A DNA stretch of 64,000 bases, taken from contig NZ_CP155796.1 of the NCBI RefSeq assembly GCF_039729195.1, forward strand, positions 4,154,001 to 4,218,000, written 5' to 3'. This document shows positions 9,409 to 18,565 of this stretch, piece after piece (positions within the stretch are counted from its first letter, which is position 1; every line of letters begins with the position of its first letter). The notes beneath the pieces were generated by a model. The model was not told where the DNA came from, made no database searches, and saw nothing but the letters and a program-made list of their open reading frames with translations. Source of the DNA: Mycobacterium sp. DL (GTDB lineage: Bacteria > Actinomycetota > Actinomycetes > Mycobacteriales > Mycobacteriaceae). Both the position numbers and the translations under genes were made by a program.

Positions 9409-11329
9409 CGGTAGTCCCGCGGGTGGTGGACCGCCCGTGAAACCCCAGTGGGTTCCCACAGAGCGCGATATCGCCGACGCACGAGTCACCGACTTCGCCC
9501 GATTCGCCCAACAGCGCACGGGGGCGACATTCCCCGACTACCACACGCTGTGGCGATGGTCGGTCGACGACCTCGAGGATTTCTGGGCCGCGGCGTGGGA
9601 CTACTTCGAGGTCGGTGATCGTGGGCCGACCGTTCTCGAGGGCAGCGAGATGCCCGGCGCCCGGTGGTTTCCCGGCACCACGCTGAACTACGTCGACCAG
9701 ATCTTCCGCCACGCGCGCACCGACCGGCCGGCGATCATCTACGTCAGCGAAGAGGGTCCCGACCGCGAGTTGTCCTGGGCCGAGCTGTCGGAACGGACCA
9801 CAGCGTTCGCCGAAGCGTTGCGGGCAGCCGGCATCGGTCCCGGCGATCGTGTCGTCGGCTATCTCCCCAACATCCCGGAAGCGGTGATCGCCTTCCTCGC
9901 CACCGCCGCCGTCGGTGCGGTGTGGAGCGCCTGCGGCCAGGACTATTCGGCGAAGGCAGCGCTGGACCGGCTCGGTCAGCTCGAGCCGAAGGCACTGGTG
10001 TATGCAGACGGGTACACCTTCGGCGGAAAGTATCGCGACAGGAGCGAGGATGCCGCAGCGGTTCGTGCCGGGTTGCCGACGCTGAAGGCCACGTTCTCGG
10101 TCGACGATCTGGCCGCCCGCAGCGATGCCGATCTCGACCCGGCACCGGTGCCGTTCGATCACCCACTGTGGATCCTCTTCTCGTCAGGAACGACCGGGCT
10201 GCCCAAAGGCATCGTTCACGGTCACGGCGGCGTGGTGCTCGAACATCTCAAAGCCGTTGCGCTGCAATCCGACATCAGGAGTGACGACACCTTCTTCTGG
10301 TTCACGAGCCCGAGCTGGATGATGTGGAACTTCCAGGTCGCGGGGCTGCTCGTCGGTGCCACCGTCGTCTGCTACGACGGCAGCCCGTCGGCGGGCCGGC
10401 CGGACGCGCTGTGGGAGATCGCTGCGCGGGTCGGTGCGACGGTGCTCGGCACCAGCCCCGGCTACGTGCTGGGCTGCATGAAGGCCGACGCCGATCCGAA
10501 GGGAACTCACGACCTCTCGGCGTTGAAGACGGTCGGGATCACCGGGTCGTCGCTGCCGCCGGCGTCGTCGCTGTGGCTGCGTGACCATGTGGGCGAGCAT
10601 GTCCAGGTGGCCTCGATCAGTGGCGGCACCGATGTGGTGTCGGCGTTCATCGGTGGTGTGCGGACGGTTCCAGTCTGGCCCGGTGAGCTGTCGGCGCCGT
10701 TCCTCGGTGTCGCGCTGGATGCGTGGGACGAGGCCGGCAAGCCGGTGCGGGGCGAGGTGGGCGAACTCGTCGTCACCAAGCCGATGCCGTCGATGCCGGT
10801 CTCCTTCTGGAACGATCCCGACGGGGAGCGTTACCGCGCAGCATATTTCGAGGATTATCCGGGCGTATGGCGCCACGGAGACTGGATCACGATCACTGAG
10901 CACGGCAGCGTGGTCGTGCACGGTCGGTCGGATTCCACGCTCAACAGGCATGGAATCCGGATGGGCAGCGCCGACATCTATCAGGCGGTCGAGAGTCTGC
11001 CGGAGGTCGTCGAATCGTTGGTGATCGGCGCCGAACAGCCCGACGGCGGCTACTGGATGCCGTTGTTCGTGGTCCTCGCCGACGGTGTGGAACTCACCGA
11101 CGCGTTGCGCGACCGGATCAACAACACCATCAGAACCGAGGTGTCCCCGCGCCACGTGCCCGACGAGATCATCGTGGCCCCAGGCGTTCCGCACACGCGC
11201 ACCGGCAAAAAACTCGAAGTGCCGATCAAGAAGCTGTTCCAGGGCGGCGACGCTGCCAAAGTCGTCGAGCGCAGCGCAGTGGACGACCCCGAACTGCTCG
11301 ACTGGTACGTCACGCAGCGTCGAAGGTGA
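9386..11329 (+). CDS. Acetoacetyl-CoA synthetase (acetoacetate-CoA ligase)
   Basis: Activates acetoacetate to acetoacetyl-CoA with ATP through an acyl-adenylate. It is an ANL-superfamily enzyme of up to 647 aa with the P-loop-like SSGTTGLPKG around residue 270, the family-specific N-terminal region with YHTLWRWSVDDLEDFW, and the C-terminal hinge and lysine region with TRTGKKLEVPIKK. The start is uncertain: ATG 9386 overlaps the dehydrogenase, while GTG 9437 has a GGTGGTGGA site and removes a 17-residue low-complexity leader. Its 3' end overlaps the convergent 13E12 gene by 20 bp. Confidence 0.9.
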   Translation: MADGVHVDGSPAGGGPPVKPQWVPTERDIADARVTDFARFAQQRTGATFPDYHTLWRWSVDDLEDFWAAAWDYFEVGDRGPTVLEGSEMPGARWFPGTTLNYVDQIFRHARTDRPAIIYVSEEGPDRELSWAELSERTTAFAEALRAAGIGPGDRVVGYLPNIPEAVIAFLATAAVGAVWSACGQDYSAKAALDRLGQLEPKALVYADGYTFGGKYRDRSEDAAAVRAGLPTLKATFSVDDLAARSDADLDPAPVPFDHPLWILFSSGTTGLPKGIVHGHGGVVLEHLKAVALQSDIRSDDTFFWFTSPSWMMWNFQVAGLLVGATVVCYDGSPSAGRPDALWEIAARVGATVLGTSPGYVLGCMKADADPKGTHDLSALKTVGITGSSLPPASSLWLRDHVGEHVQVASISGGTDVVSAFIGGVRTVPVWPGELSAPFLGVALDAWDEAGKPVRGEVGELVVTKPMPSMPVSFWNDPDGERYRAAYFEDYPGVWRHGDWITITEHGSVVVHGRSDSTLNRHGIRMGSADIYQAVESLPEVVESLVIGAEQPDGGYWMPLFVVLADGVELTDALRDRINNTIRTEVSPRHVPDEIIVAPGVPHTRTGKKLEVPIKKLFQGGDAAKVVERSAVDDPELLDWYVTQRRR

Positions 11330-12593
11330 TGAGGTCGATGCTGAGGCGGCCTTCGAGCAGGCTCAGCGTTCGTCGGATGGGTGGGCCGGGTAGTGGTGGG
11401 GCGGTGGACTGATACGTCGCTCCGGTCGGGGTGCTGAACTGCGCGACGTGGGCACCGTTGTCCTCGCTGGTGGTGACGGTCCAGCCGGGGGCGTCCTTGG
11501 TGTAATTGCAGGCTGCACAATCCCCCAACCCGTTGTGGGCGCTGGTCTCCCCTCCTGCCCGAACCGGGGTGGCATGGTCGCGGTGGCGGATCGGGGCATC
11601 ACAATACGGGGTCCGGCACCTCTGATCGCGCAACCCGATGAACGCCGCCAACCCTTTCGGGAAGATCCGGGACCGCGACTCCATCGCCACCAACTGCCCC
11701 GAACGCGGATGACGATACAGCCGCCGCAGCGTCGCTTTGGTGTCCTTGTCGGCCACCGCGTCCCCGGTCAGCGTGCACGCGAACCCCGCCGGGATCGGCC
11801 CGTACCCTTCCAGCCACGCCGATTCCTGATCATCGCCGACCAGGGTGGTGTCGGCCATCACCAGATTCAACGCCACCGGCACCGGCGTGTCCGCGGGGCG
11901 TCCGGTGACCCTTTGGTAGACGGTGTCGGCCATCACCTGCCCGCGCGAGCGCCCGTCGAAAGTCGTGTCCGCGGCGCGCTTGCACGCCGCATACACCGCC
12001 ACCCCCTGAGCGACCGGCAGCAGCACAGTCACATAGCTCATGGTGTCCGGCGCCGGGCGGATCGTCACACACCGGTCCCCAGCCGCGCGGGCAGCGCGTT
12101 CCACCACCGCCGCTGCGTCCAGACGCAGCGCGATCTTCTTGGCCTCAGCCTCCACCCGGTTGTTGCCCCACCCCACCAACCGCGACATATCCGCGCACAA
12201 CTCGGCATCCAACTCACCGCGGTGCTCGACTGACAGACACGCCGATTCGCGCACGATCAGGGTGGCCCGCCACTCCGAGAGCACCCCACACTCCAACGCC
12301 GCCAACGTGTGCGGCATCTCGTGCACCAGCGCATTCGCGAAACCCAGATGCTGATTCCCTTTGACCGGAGCCTCATGGCGCGCCAATGCCACCTCCGAGG
12401 CCAACCCTTTGCCCCGCTTGGTCTTCGGCACCCCGGCCAATTCCTCCGAGGCGCGGCGCTTCTGCGCCCACAACGCCGTCGCCCGCGCTTGGGCCGCCGC
12501 AGCAGCCGACTTCAGCCGCTCGAAGTGCTCGACCTGCGCCCGCAAGACGGCCTCACCCGCCCCGGGGTCAACGTCGAACAAACTTTCGAACAT
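11310..12593 (-). CDS. 13E12-repeat / DUF222 protein with C-terminal HNH endonuclease domain
   Basis: A 427-residue member of the mycobacterial 13E12 repeat family. The DUF222 region fills roughly residues 1-300 (VHEMPHTLAALECG is a family hallmark). The C-terminal HNH domain reads CRTPYCDAPIRHRDHATPVRAGG-type Cys/His pairs, then NGLGDCAACNYTKDAPGW. These multicopy genes are associated with mobile or variable DNA and have no established role. Its presence inside the interrupted steroid locus fits a recombination scar. The 3' end overlaps the acetoacetyl-CoA synthetase gene. Confidence 0.88.
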   Translation of the reverse strand: MFESLFDVDPGAGEAVLRAQVEHFERLKSAAAAAQARATALWAQKRRASEELAGVPKTKRGKGLASEVALARHEAPVKGNQHLGFANALVHEMPHTLAALECGVLSEWRATLIVRESACLSVEHRGELDAELCADMSRLVGWGNNRVEAEAKKIALRLDAAAVVERAARAAGDRCVTIRPAPDTMSYVTVLLPVAQGVAVYAACKRAADTTFDGRSRGQVMADTVYQRVTGRPADTPVPVALNLVMADTTLVGDDQESAWLEGYGPIPAGFACTLTGDAVADKDTKATLRRLYRHPRSGQLVAMESRSRIFPKGLAAFIGLRDQRCRTPYCDAPIRHRDHATPVRAGGETSAHNGLGDCAACNYTKDAPGWTVTTSEDNGAHVAQFSTPTGATYQSTAPPLPGPPIRRTLSLLEGRLSIDLITFDAA

Positions 12594-12626
12594 GACACCA
12601 GGCTAGAGCACGCCACCGACATCCCG

Positions 12627-14021
12627 TCACCTCAGCGTCAGCTGCGCCGCATCCTGGTAGCGCAGCACCACCTCTGGTGTCGCTGCGGACTCATAGCAGG
12701 TGGATATCCCCACGTCCCACGACGGTGGCGCGTCGTGCCCCGAGAGCACCCAGGCCGCCTGCCTGGCGGCACCCAGCGCCACGTACTCGGCCGGCGTCGG
12801 CACGTGGACGGCCCGCTGGAACACGGCAGGCGCGATCCGCCGGACGGCTTCCGATCGAGCCCCACCGCCCACCAGGATGATGCGCTCGACGTCGACTCCC
12901 TGACCGGTGATCTTGTCGATGCAGTAGGCCATCGAGCACAGCAAGCCCTCCACCGCTGCGCGGGCGATGTTCGCGGAGTTGAGGTTTCGGAGCGTCACTC
13001 CGTGCAGGGCGCCGGAGGCTCGCGGCAGGTTCGGTGAGCGCTCGCCCTCGAAGTAGGGGACAAGGACCAGGCCATCGGCACCGGCGGGGGCTGACAGCGC
13101 AAGGCGATCGAACTCGTCGAAATCGACACCCAGCATGCCTGCGACCGCGGCCAGCACCGGCGCTCCGTTGAGAGTGCACGCCAGCGGGAGCTGGCGACCG
13201 GTCGCATCGGCGAAGCCGGCGACGATGCCCTCCGGGTCGTGCGCAGCCGACAGGCCGACCGCACTCGCGACCCCCGACGTACCCAGCGATACCACGCAGT
13301 CGCCGGTCCCTGCGTTCAATCCCAATGCGGCAGAGGCATTGTCACCGGCGCCGGGTCCCAGGATCGCTCCGTGGTGTGTGCTACCCGGGGAGTCGTGCGG
13401 TCCGAACACCCTCGGCACGAGGGGAGTTCGGCCTCTGAAGCCGAGATCGAGCAGATCGTCCTGATAGCTGTCGGTGCCCGCCGAAAAGTAGCCTGTGCCA
13501 CTGGCGTCGCTGCGGTCGGTGCTGAGGTCGGCGATGTCGGAGGAGCCCGTCAGGCGCCACGTCAGCCAGTCATGCGGAAGACACACCGCCGCGGTGGCGT
13601 CGGCACGGTGCGGTTCGTTGTCGGCCAGCCAACGCAATTTTGTCAGCGTGATCGATGCGACCGGCACGACGCCGACGCGCTGCGCCCACACCGCGGGACC
13701 GCCGAGTTCCTCGACCAGCTGATCGGCCGCGTCGCCGGACCGGGTGTCGTTCCACAGCAGAGCATCTCGGACCAGGCGGCCGGCGGAATCGAGGCACACC
13801 ATGCCGTGCTGTTGGGCTCCCACGGAGAGGGCGGCCACGTCGTCCAAACCGCCCGCCGCGGTGACCGCGCGCTGCAACGCATCCCACCAGAGGTTCGGAT
13901 CGACCTCGGTGCCGTCCGGGTGAGGCGACGACGCCGACCGGATGATCCGGCCGGTGTCCGCGTCACAGATCAGCACCTTGCATGACTGAGTGGAGGAGTC
14001 GATCCCCGCAACAAGTGTCAT
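12627..14021 (-). CDS. xylB: Xylulokinase XylB
   Basis: XylB (464 aa) phosphorylates D-xylulose to xylulose 5-phosphate. It is a FGGY-family kinase with N-terminal ATP-binding [10 protein letters not shown], the sugar-site signature AQQHGMV (about residues 80-86), a catalytic Asp in [10 protein letters not shown] and the C-terminal GGGARS nucleotide motif. ATG 14021 is used because it gives the canonical [11 protein letters not shown] start; upstream codons in the same frame overlap the ROK gene. It abuts the ROK repressor gene with one base between them, so the two form a xylR-xylB operon. Confidence 0.92.
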   Translation of the reverse strand: MTLVAGIDSSTQSCKVLICDADTGRIIRSASSPHPDGTEVDPNLWWDALQRAVTAAGGLDDVAALSVGAQQHGMVCLDSAGRLVRDALLWNDTRSGDAADQLVEELGGPAVWAQRVGVVPVASITLTKLRWLADNEPHRADATAAVCLPHDWLTWRLTGSSDIADLSTDRSDASGTGYFSAGTDSYQDDLLDLGFRGRTPLVPRVFGPHDSPGSTHHGAILGPGAGDNASAALGLNAGTGDCVVSLGTSGVASAVGLSAAHDPEGIVAGFADATGRQLPLACTLNGAPVLAAVAGMLGVDFDEFDRLALSAPAGADGLVLVPYFEGERSPNLPRASGALHGVTLRNLNSANIARAAVEGLLCSMAYCIDKITGQGVDVERIILVGGGARSEAVRRIAPAVFQRAVHVPTPAEYVALGAARQAAWVLSGHDAPPSWDVGISTCYESAATPEVVLRYQDAAQLTLR

Positions 14022-14022
14022 C

Positions 14023-15201
14023 TCAGAACCTTCCGGGATCGGCGAGGACCGGCGCGAATGCGAGTTCAGCCGCGCCGATGAACAACGTGTCGGCGCCGAG
14101 GGTGGCTGGCACCACCTGCACCAGGGCCCGCGGCGCACCCATCGTGCGTCGCGCGAGTTCTTCGCGGAGCACCGCAGCGGCGTAGGCCGGGAACACCCGC
14201 AGGAATCCGCCGAGCACGATCAGCCGTGGGTTCAGCATGTTGATCGCATTACCCAGCGCGATGGCCAGCACTCGTGCCTGCCGGTTGAGCACGTCGCGCT
14301 CCGCGCTGCTGTGGCCGGGTGGCTCACTGCTGCCGCCGTCGAGTTCGGCGAGCAGGCCGGTCAGCGGTGCCAGGGTGACCTCGGTCTCCAGGCAACCGAC
14401 ACTGCCGCAGTGGCACTGTTCGCCACCGCCGACGTAGGTGTGCCCGAGTTCGCCCGCATAACCGGCAATACCCTCGAGAAGATCACCGCCGACCACAAAG
14501 CCGGCGCCGATACCGCTGGGACCGCCGTTGACGTAGATCAGATGGTCGGCGTCGCGGTGGTTGCCGAACAGGTGCTCCGCTATGGCCCCGACGTTGGCGT
14601 CATTGGCGGCAATGGTCGGCAAACCCGTTGCTGCGCTGAGCATCTGACCGATCTCGACATCGTGCCAGTCGAGGTTGGGTGCCAGCTGCACTGCCGACTC
14701 CGGACCGTGTACCAGCCCCGGCACCGCCACTCCGATGGCTGTCACCGCCTGCCCGTCACGCAGGCCGCACCGGATCCGAGCCACCGCGGCGGCCGCGATG
14801 TCCACGGTGTCTGCCGCAGTCGGAACCCGGTCGGTCGGGCACCGCACCACGTCCAGAACCGCACCGCCCATCGCCACCACACCCACGGTGACGGCGTCGA
14901 CCTCGGGTGTGACCGCGACCGCGAGCACCCGCTGACCGGGGCGCACGATGGCGCTGGGCCGCCCGACCTGCGATGCCGACGGTGCGGGCGATTCGGCCAC
15001 CAGGCCGCGGGTCACCAACTCCTCGACGAGATCCTTGGTGGTGGATCGCGACAATCCGGTGTGGCGGGTCAACTCGGCGCGGCTGAGAGCACGGTGACGG
15101 TGCACCAGTGTCAAGACGCTGGACAGATTGCGCCGCCGGACGTCGTCGGTACTGGTGCCCACACGAACAACCCGATGGTTGTCGGTCCGTCTCACCGGCA
15201 C
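14023..15201 (-). CDS. xylR: ROK-family xylose-responsive repressor (XylR type)
   Basis: A 392-residue ROK regulator with an N-terminal winged helix ([21 protein letters not shown]), a sugar-kinase-like domain with [10 protein letters not shown], and the ROK zinc signature [13 protein letters not shown] 15201 is preferred: GAGGGGAGC lies about 8 bp upstream and the product begins [10 protein letters not shown]; more distal starts lie within the operator. It faces xylA and is coupled to xylB. By family analogy it represses the xyl operons and is released by xylose or a derivative. Confidence 0.88.
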   Translation of the reverse strand: MPVRRTDNHRVVRVGTSTDDVRRRNLSSVLTLVHRHRALSRAELTRHTGLSRSTTKDLVEELVTRGLVAESPAPSASQVGRPSAIVRPGQRVLAVAVTPEVDAVTVGVVAMGGAVLDVVRCPTDRVPTAADTVDIAAAAVARIRCGLRDGQAVTAIGVAVPGLVHGPESAVQLAPNLDWHDVEIGQMLSAATGLPTIAANDANVGAIAEHLFGNHRDADHLIYVNGGPSGIGAGFVVGGDLLEGIAGYAGELGHTYVGGGEQCHCGSVGCLETEVTLAPLTGLLAELDGGSSEPPGHSSAERDVLNRQARVLAIALGNAINMLNPRLIVLGGFLRVFPAYAAAVLREELARRTMGAPRALVQVVPATLGADTLFIGAAELAFAPVLADPGRF

Positions 15202-15247
15202 ATCTGCTCCCCTCGTCTTCGGCCTTGACAGTGGCGCAGGCCACATC

Positions 15248-15270
15248 TTATGTTCGCACGGAGAACAAAA
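15248..15270. promoter_or_regulatory. Probable ROK/XylR operator between xylR and xylA
   Basis: TTATGTTC-N7-GAACAAAA is an imperfect inverted repeat (7 of 8 arm positions pair) centred in the divergent xylR/xylA gap. It is AT-rich against a GC-rich background and has the size expected for a ROK dimer site. It lies 46 bp upstream of the xylR start and 62 bp upstream of the xylA start. Confidence 0.6.
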
Positions 15271-15332
15271 TAAACCATTCGCCACAGTTTTGGCCCGCAT
15301 CGCCGGGTGTCATGAGTTTCGAGGAGTACCCG

Positions 15333-16556
15333 ATGACCGTTCTGGAGTCCAGCATTCCCGCAGCGGAGGCTCTCGTGCCGCGACCGTCGGACAAATTCTC
15401 CTTCGGTCTCTGGACGGTCGGCTGGCCGGGCAACGATCCGTTCGGGGTCGCCACCCGGCCTGCGCTCGACGCCGTGGAGGCTGTCGAGCGGCTGGCCGAG
15501 TTGGGCGCCTACGGTCTGACGTTCCACGATGACGATCTGTTCGCATTCGGCAGCTCCGACACGGAGCGGCGACGGACGATCGACCGATTGACTTCCGCAC
15601 TGGCCGACGCGGGTCTCGTCGTGCCGATGGTCACCACCAACCTGTTCACCCAGCCGGTCTTCAAGGACGGCGGGTTCACCAGCAACGACCGTTCCGTGCG
15701 TCGCTTCGCCCTGCGCAAGGTGCTCCGCAACCTCGATCTGGCCGCCGAACTCGGTGCCCAGACCTTCGTGATGTGGGGCGGGCGAGAAGGCGGCGAGTAC
15801 GACTCCGCCAAGGACGTCCAAGCTGCCCTGGAACGTTATCGCGAGGCACTTGATCTGTTGTGCCAGTACGTGATCGATCAGGGCAGCGGACTCCGGTTCG
15901 CGATCGAGCCCAAGCCCAACGAGCCTCGCGGTGACATCCTGCTGCCAACGGTGGGGCACGCGCTGGCGTTCATCGACACCCTCGCTCACCCGGACATGGT
16001 CGGCGTCAACCCCGAGACGGGCCACGAGCAGATGGCCGGATTGAACTTCGTGCACGGCATCGCCCAAGCGCTCTACAGCAAGAAGCTTTTCCACATCGAC
16101 CTGAACGGCCAGCGGGGCATCAAGTTCGACCAGGACCTGGTGTTCGGTCACGGCGATCTGGCCAATGCCTTCGCGTTGGTGGATCTGCTCGAGCACGGCG
16201 GCCCGGATGGCGGGCCGGCCTACGACGGACCGCGGCACTTCGACTACAAGCCCAGTCGCACCGAAGACGCCGACGGGGTGTGGGCATCGGCGGCGGCCAA
16301 CATGCGGATGTATCTGCTGCTGCGTGCCAGGGCGGCGGCATTCCGGTCAGACCCGGCAGTCGTCGCCGCGATGGCACGGGCAAAGGTGGCCGAACTGCGC
16401 ACGCCGACCCTGAACCCGGGCGAAACCTACGTCGAGTTGCTGGCCGATCGGACAGCCTACGAGGACTTTGATGCCGACTCTTATTTCGGTGCAAAGGGTT
16501 TCGGGTTTGTGGAGTTGAATCAGCTTGCCCTCGAGCACCTGATGGGCGCTCGATGA
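15333..16556 (+). CDS. xylA: Xylose isomerase XylA
   Basis: XylA (407 aa) interconverts D-xylose and D-xylulose with divalent metal ions. It resembles the compact actinobacterial (Streptomyces-type) enzymes. The catalytic His lies in [13 protein letters not shown], the metal-binding Glu/Lys region in [12 protein letters not shown], further ligands in [10 protein letters not shown] and the second metal site in HIDLNGQ/KFDQDL. ATG 15333 has GAGGAG 6 bp upstream; an in-frame ATG at 15312 lacks this. It is the first gene of xylA-xylF-xylG-xylH, opposite xylR-xylB. Confidence 0.94.
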   Translation: MTVLESSIPAAEALVPRPSDKFSFGLWTVGWPGNDPFGVATRPALDAVEAVERLAELGAYGLTFHDDDLFAFGSSDTERRRTIDRLTSALADAGLVVPMVTTNLFTQPVFKDGGFTSNDRSVRRFALRKVLRNLDLAAELGAQTFVMWGGREGGEYDSAKDVQAALERYREALDLLCQYVIDQGSGLRFAIEPKPNEPRGDILLPTVGHALAFIDTLAHPDMVGVNPETGHEQMAGLNFVHGIAQALYSKKLFHIDLNGQRGIKFDQDLVFGHGDLANAFALVDLLEHGGPDGGPAYDGPRHFDYKPSRTEDADGVWASAAANMRMYLLLRARAAAFRSDPAVVAAMARAKVAELRTPTLNPGETYVELLADRTAYEDFDADSYFGAKGFGFVELNQLALEHLMGAR

Positions 16557-16569
16557 GCGAGGTGCTGGA

Positions 16570-16585
16570 CGTGACGTGCGTCACG
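16570..16585. promoter_or_regulatory. Crp-like palindrome upstream of xylF
   Basis: CGTGACGTGCGTCACG contains GTGA-N6-TCAC, the core of the mycobacterial Crp (Rv3676-type) motif, and is a perfect inverted repeat. It sits in the 118-bp xylA-xylF gap, so it could add carbon-source control to the transporter genes. Inference from motif only. Confidence 0.45.
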
Positions 16586-16610
16586 TTATATGTTGCTCAC
16601 GTTTACAAAA
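16586..16610. promoter_or_regulatory. Possible secondary ROK operator upstream of xylF
   Basis: An AT-rich segment with arms TATGTT and TTTACAAA around GCTCACG resembles a weak copy of the operator at 15248. The symmetry is imperfect. It immediately follows the Crp-like site, so the two together may form an internal promoter control region for xylFGH. Confidence 0.3.
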
Positions 16611-16674
16611 GCCCGTGGCCGCGATGGTCGTCGGTGCTGCCACTATCCACACCACCTATCTGGAGGCGAGTTCC

Positions 16675-17754
16675 GTGAAACGTACGAGCACCTTTCTCAC
16701 TGCCGTACTCACGACCACTGTCGTCGGTCTCACCCTCAGCGGGTGCAGCAGCAGCGACTCGGGGAGCGGAAGTGGTCAGAGCGCAGGCGGAAAGATCGGC
16801 GTCATCCTGCCCGACACCAAATCCTCGGTCCGGTGGGAGTCCAAAGACCGACCGGCGCTGGAAGCCGCGTTCGAGGAAGCCGGGGTCGAGTACACCATCC
16901 AGAATGCCGAGGGCTCGGCCGACCAGATGGCCACCATCGCCGACGGCATGATCGCCGACGGTGTCACGGTGCTGGCCATCGTGAACCTGGACTCCGACAG
17001 CGGTGCCTCGATTCAGCAGAAGGCCGCCGCCCAGGGCGTCAAGACCATCGACTACGACCGGCTGACACTCGGCGGCTCCGCTGACGTTTACGTGTCGTTC
17101 GACAACACCAAAGTCGGTGAGCTGCAGGGCCAGGGCCTTGTCGACTGCCTCGGCGGCAATCCGGCCAACGTCGTCTTCCTGAACGGTTCGCCGACCGACA
17201 ACAACGCCACGCTGTTCTCCGCCGGCGCGCACTCGGTGGTCGACGCCACCCCGACCATCACCATCGTCGGCGAACAGGCCGTCCCGGAATGGGACAACGA
17301 CGAGGCGGTCACCATCTTCGAGCAGCTCAACACCGCGGCCGACGGCAGGATCGACGGCGTGTACGCCGCCAACGACGGGCTTGCCGGGTCGGTCATCTCG
17401 ATCCTGGAGAAGAACCAGCGCGCGGGCCAGGTGCCGGTCACCGGGCAGGACGCGACCGTTGAGGGCCTGCAGAACATCCTTGCCGGCACGCAGTGCATGA
17501 CCGTGTACAAATCCGCCACCGAGGAGGCCGGCGCGCTGGCCGAAGCCGCGATCGCGCTGGCGGCCGGGCAGCAGCCCGAGACCAACAGCACTTCCCGGGA
17601 TGACCAGGGGAACCGCGACGTGCCCTCGGTGCTGCTGACCCCGCAGTCGATCACGAAGGACACCGTCGACATCGTGTTCACCGACGGAGGTCAGTCCAAG
17701 GACGAGGTGTGCGCGGGACAGTTCGAAGCGATGTGCGCCGCGGCGGGAGTCTGA
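16675..17754 (+). CDS. xylF: Xylose ABC transporter, substrate-binding lipoprotein XylF
   Basis: A 359-residue periplasmic-binding-protein type sugar receptor. The signal peptide ends in the lipobox LSGC, so the mature protein should be lipid-anchored through Cys. The domain matches D-xylose binding proteins of the family-2 sugar-binding fold: KIGVILPDTKSSVRWESKDRP and the segment with TIDYDRLTLGG. GTG 16675 is preceded by GGAGGCG. Context (xylA upstream, xylG and xylH downstream) points to xylose. Confidence 0.9.
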   Translation: MKRTSTFLTAVLTTTVVGLTLSGCSSSDSGSGSGQSAGGKIGVILPDTKSSVRWESKDRPALEAAFEEAGVEYTIQNAEGSADQMATIADGMIADGVTVLAIVNLDSDSGASIQQKAAAQGVKTIDYDRLTLGGSADVYVSFDNTKVGELQGQGLVDCLGGNPANVVFLNGSPTDNNATLFSAGAHSVVDATPTITIVGEQAVPEWDNDEAVTIFEQLNTAADGRIDGVYAANDGLAGSVISILEKNQRAGQVPVTGQDATVEGLQNILAGTQCMTVYKSATEEAGALAEAAIALAAGQQPETNSTSRDDQGNRDVPSVLLTPQSITKDTVDIVFTDGGQSKDEVCAGQFEAMCAAAGV

Positions 17755-17759
17755 ACGAC

Positions 17760-18545
17760 ATGACGTCCAGTGTTGAACCGATCCTCGAATTACGGGGGGT
17801 GAACAAGAGTTTCGGGGTCGTGCACGTGCTGCACGACATCGACTTCCAGGTCTATCCCGGCGAGGTCACCGCACTGGTCGGTGACAACGGCGCGGGGAAG
17901 TCGACGCTGGTGAAGGCGATCGCCGGGATCCATCCGATCGACACCGGGACGTACCTGTTCCAGGGATCCCCGGTGACCGTGCACGGTCCCAACGACGTGT
18001 CGGCGCTCGGTGTGGAGGTCGTGTACCAGGACCTCGCGCTGTGCGACAACCTCGACATCGTCGAGAACATGTTCCTCGGTCGTGAGCTCAAGCACCGCGG
18101 GATGCTCGACGAAGCGCGCATGGAGACGATGGCCCGCGATGCGCTGAAGTCGTTGTCGGTGCGGACCGTGAAGTCGGTGCGGCAGACGGTGTCCAGCCTT
18201 TCCGGAGGCCAGCGCCAGACCGTGGCTATCGCCAAATCGGTGCTGTGGAACTCCAAAGTGGTGCTGCTCGACGAACCCACGGCGGCGCTCGGTGTCGCAC
18301 AGACCCGCCAGGTGATCGATCTCGTGCGCCGGCTGGCCGACCAGGGTGTGGGTGTTGTGCTGATCTCCCACAACATGATTGACGTCCTCGAGGTGGCCGA
18401 TCGGATCTGCGCGCTGTACCTCGGCCGGGTTGCTGCCGACGTCAAGGCCGCCGATGTCACCCACAGCGAGGTGGTCGAACTCATCACCGCCGGGCGGTCA
18501 GGCGACCGCGGGCTGGCGCCGGCCGATGCCGCCGAGTCGATGTGA
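17760..18545 (+). CDS. xylG: Sugar ABC transporter ATP-binding protein XylG (single nucleotide-binding domain)
   Basis: A 261-residue ATPase with Walker A GDNGAGKST (about residues 41-49), signature SLSGGQRQ and Walker B VVLLDEPTAALG. It has only one nucleotide-binding domain, whereas the XylG of Escherichia coli and most CUT2 systems has two in about 500 residues, so a homodimer is expected. ATG 17760 follows the xylF stop by 5 bp and its end overlaps the permease frame. Confidence 0.88.
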   Translation: MTSSVEPILELRGVNKSFGVVHVLHDIDFQVYPGEVTALVGDNGAGKSTLVKAIAGIHPIDTGTYLFQGSPVTVHGPNDVSALGVEVVYQDLALCDNLDIVENMFLGRELKHRGMLDEARMETMARDALKSLSVRTVKSVRQTVSSLSGGQRQTVAIAKSVLWNSKVVLLDEPTAALGVAQTRQVIDLVRRLADQGVGVVLISHNMIDVLEVADRICALYLGRVAADVKAADVTHSEVVELITAGRSGDRGLAPADAAESM

Positions 18546-18565
18546 CGGACGTGAAGGACACTCCC

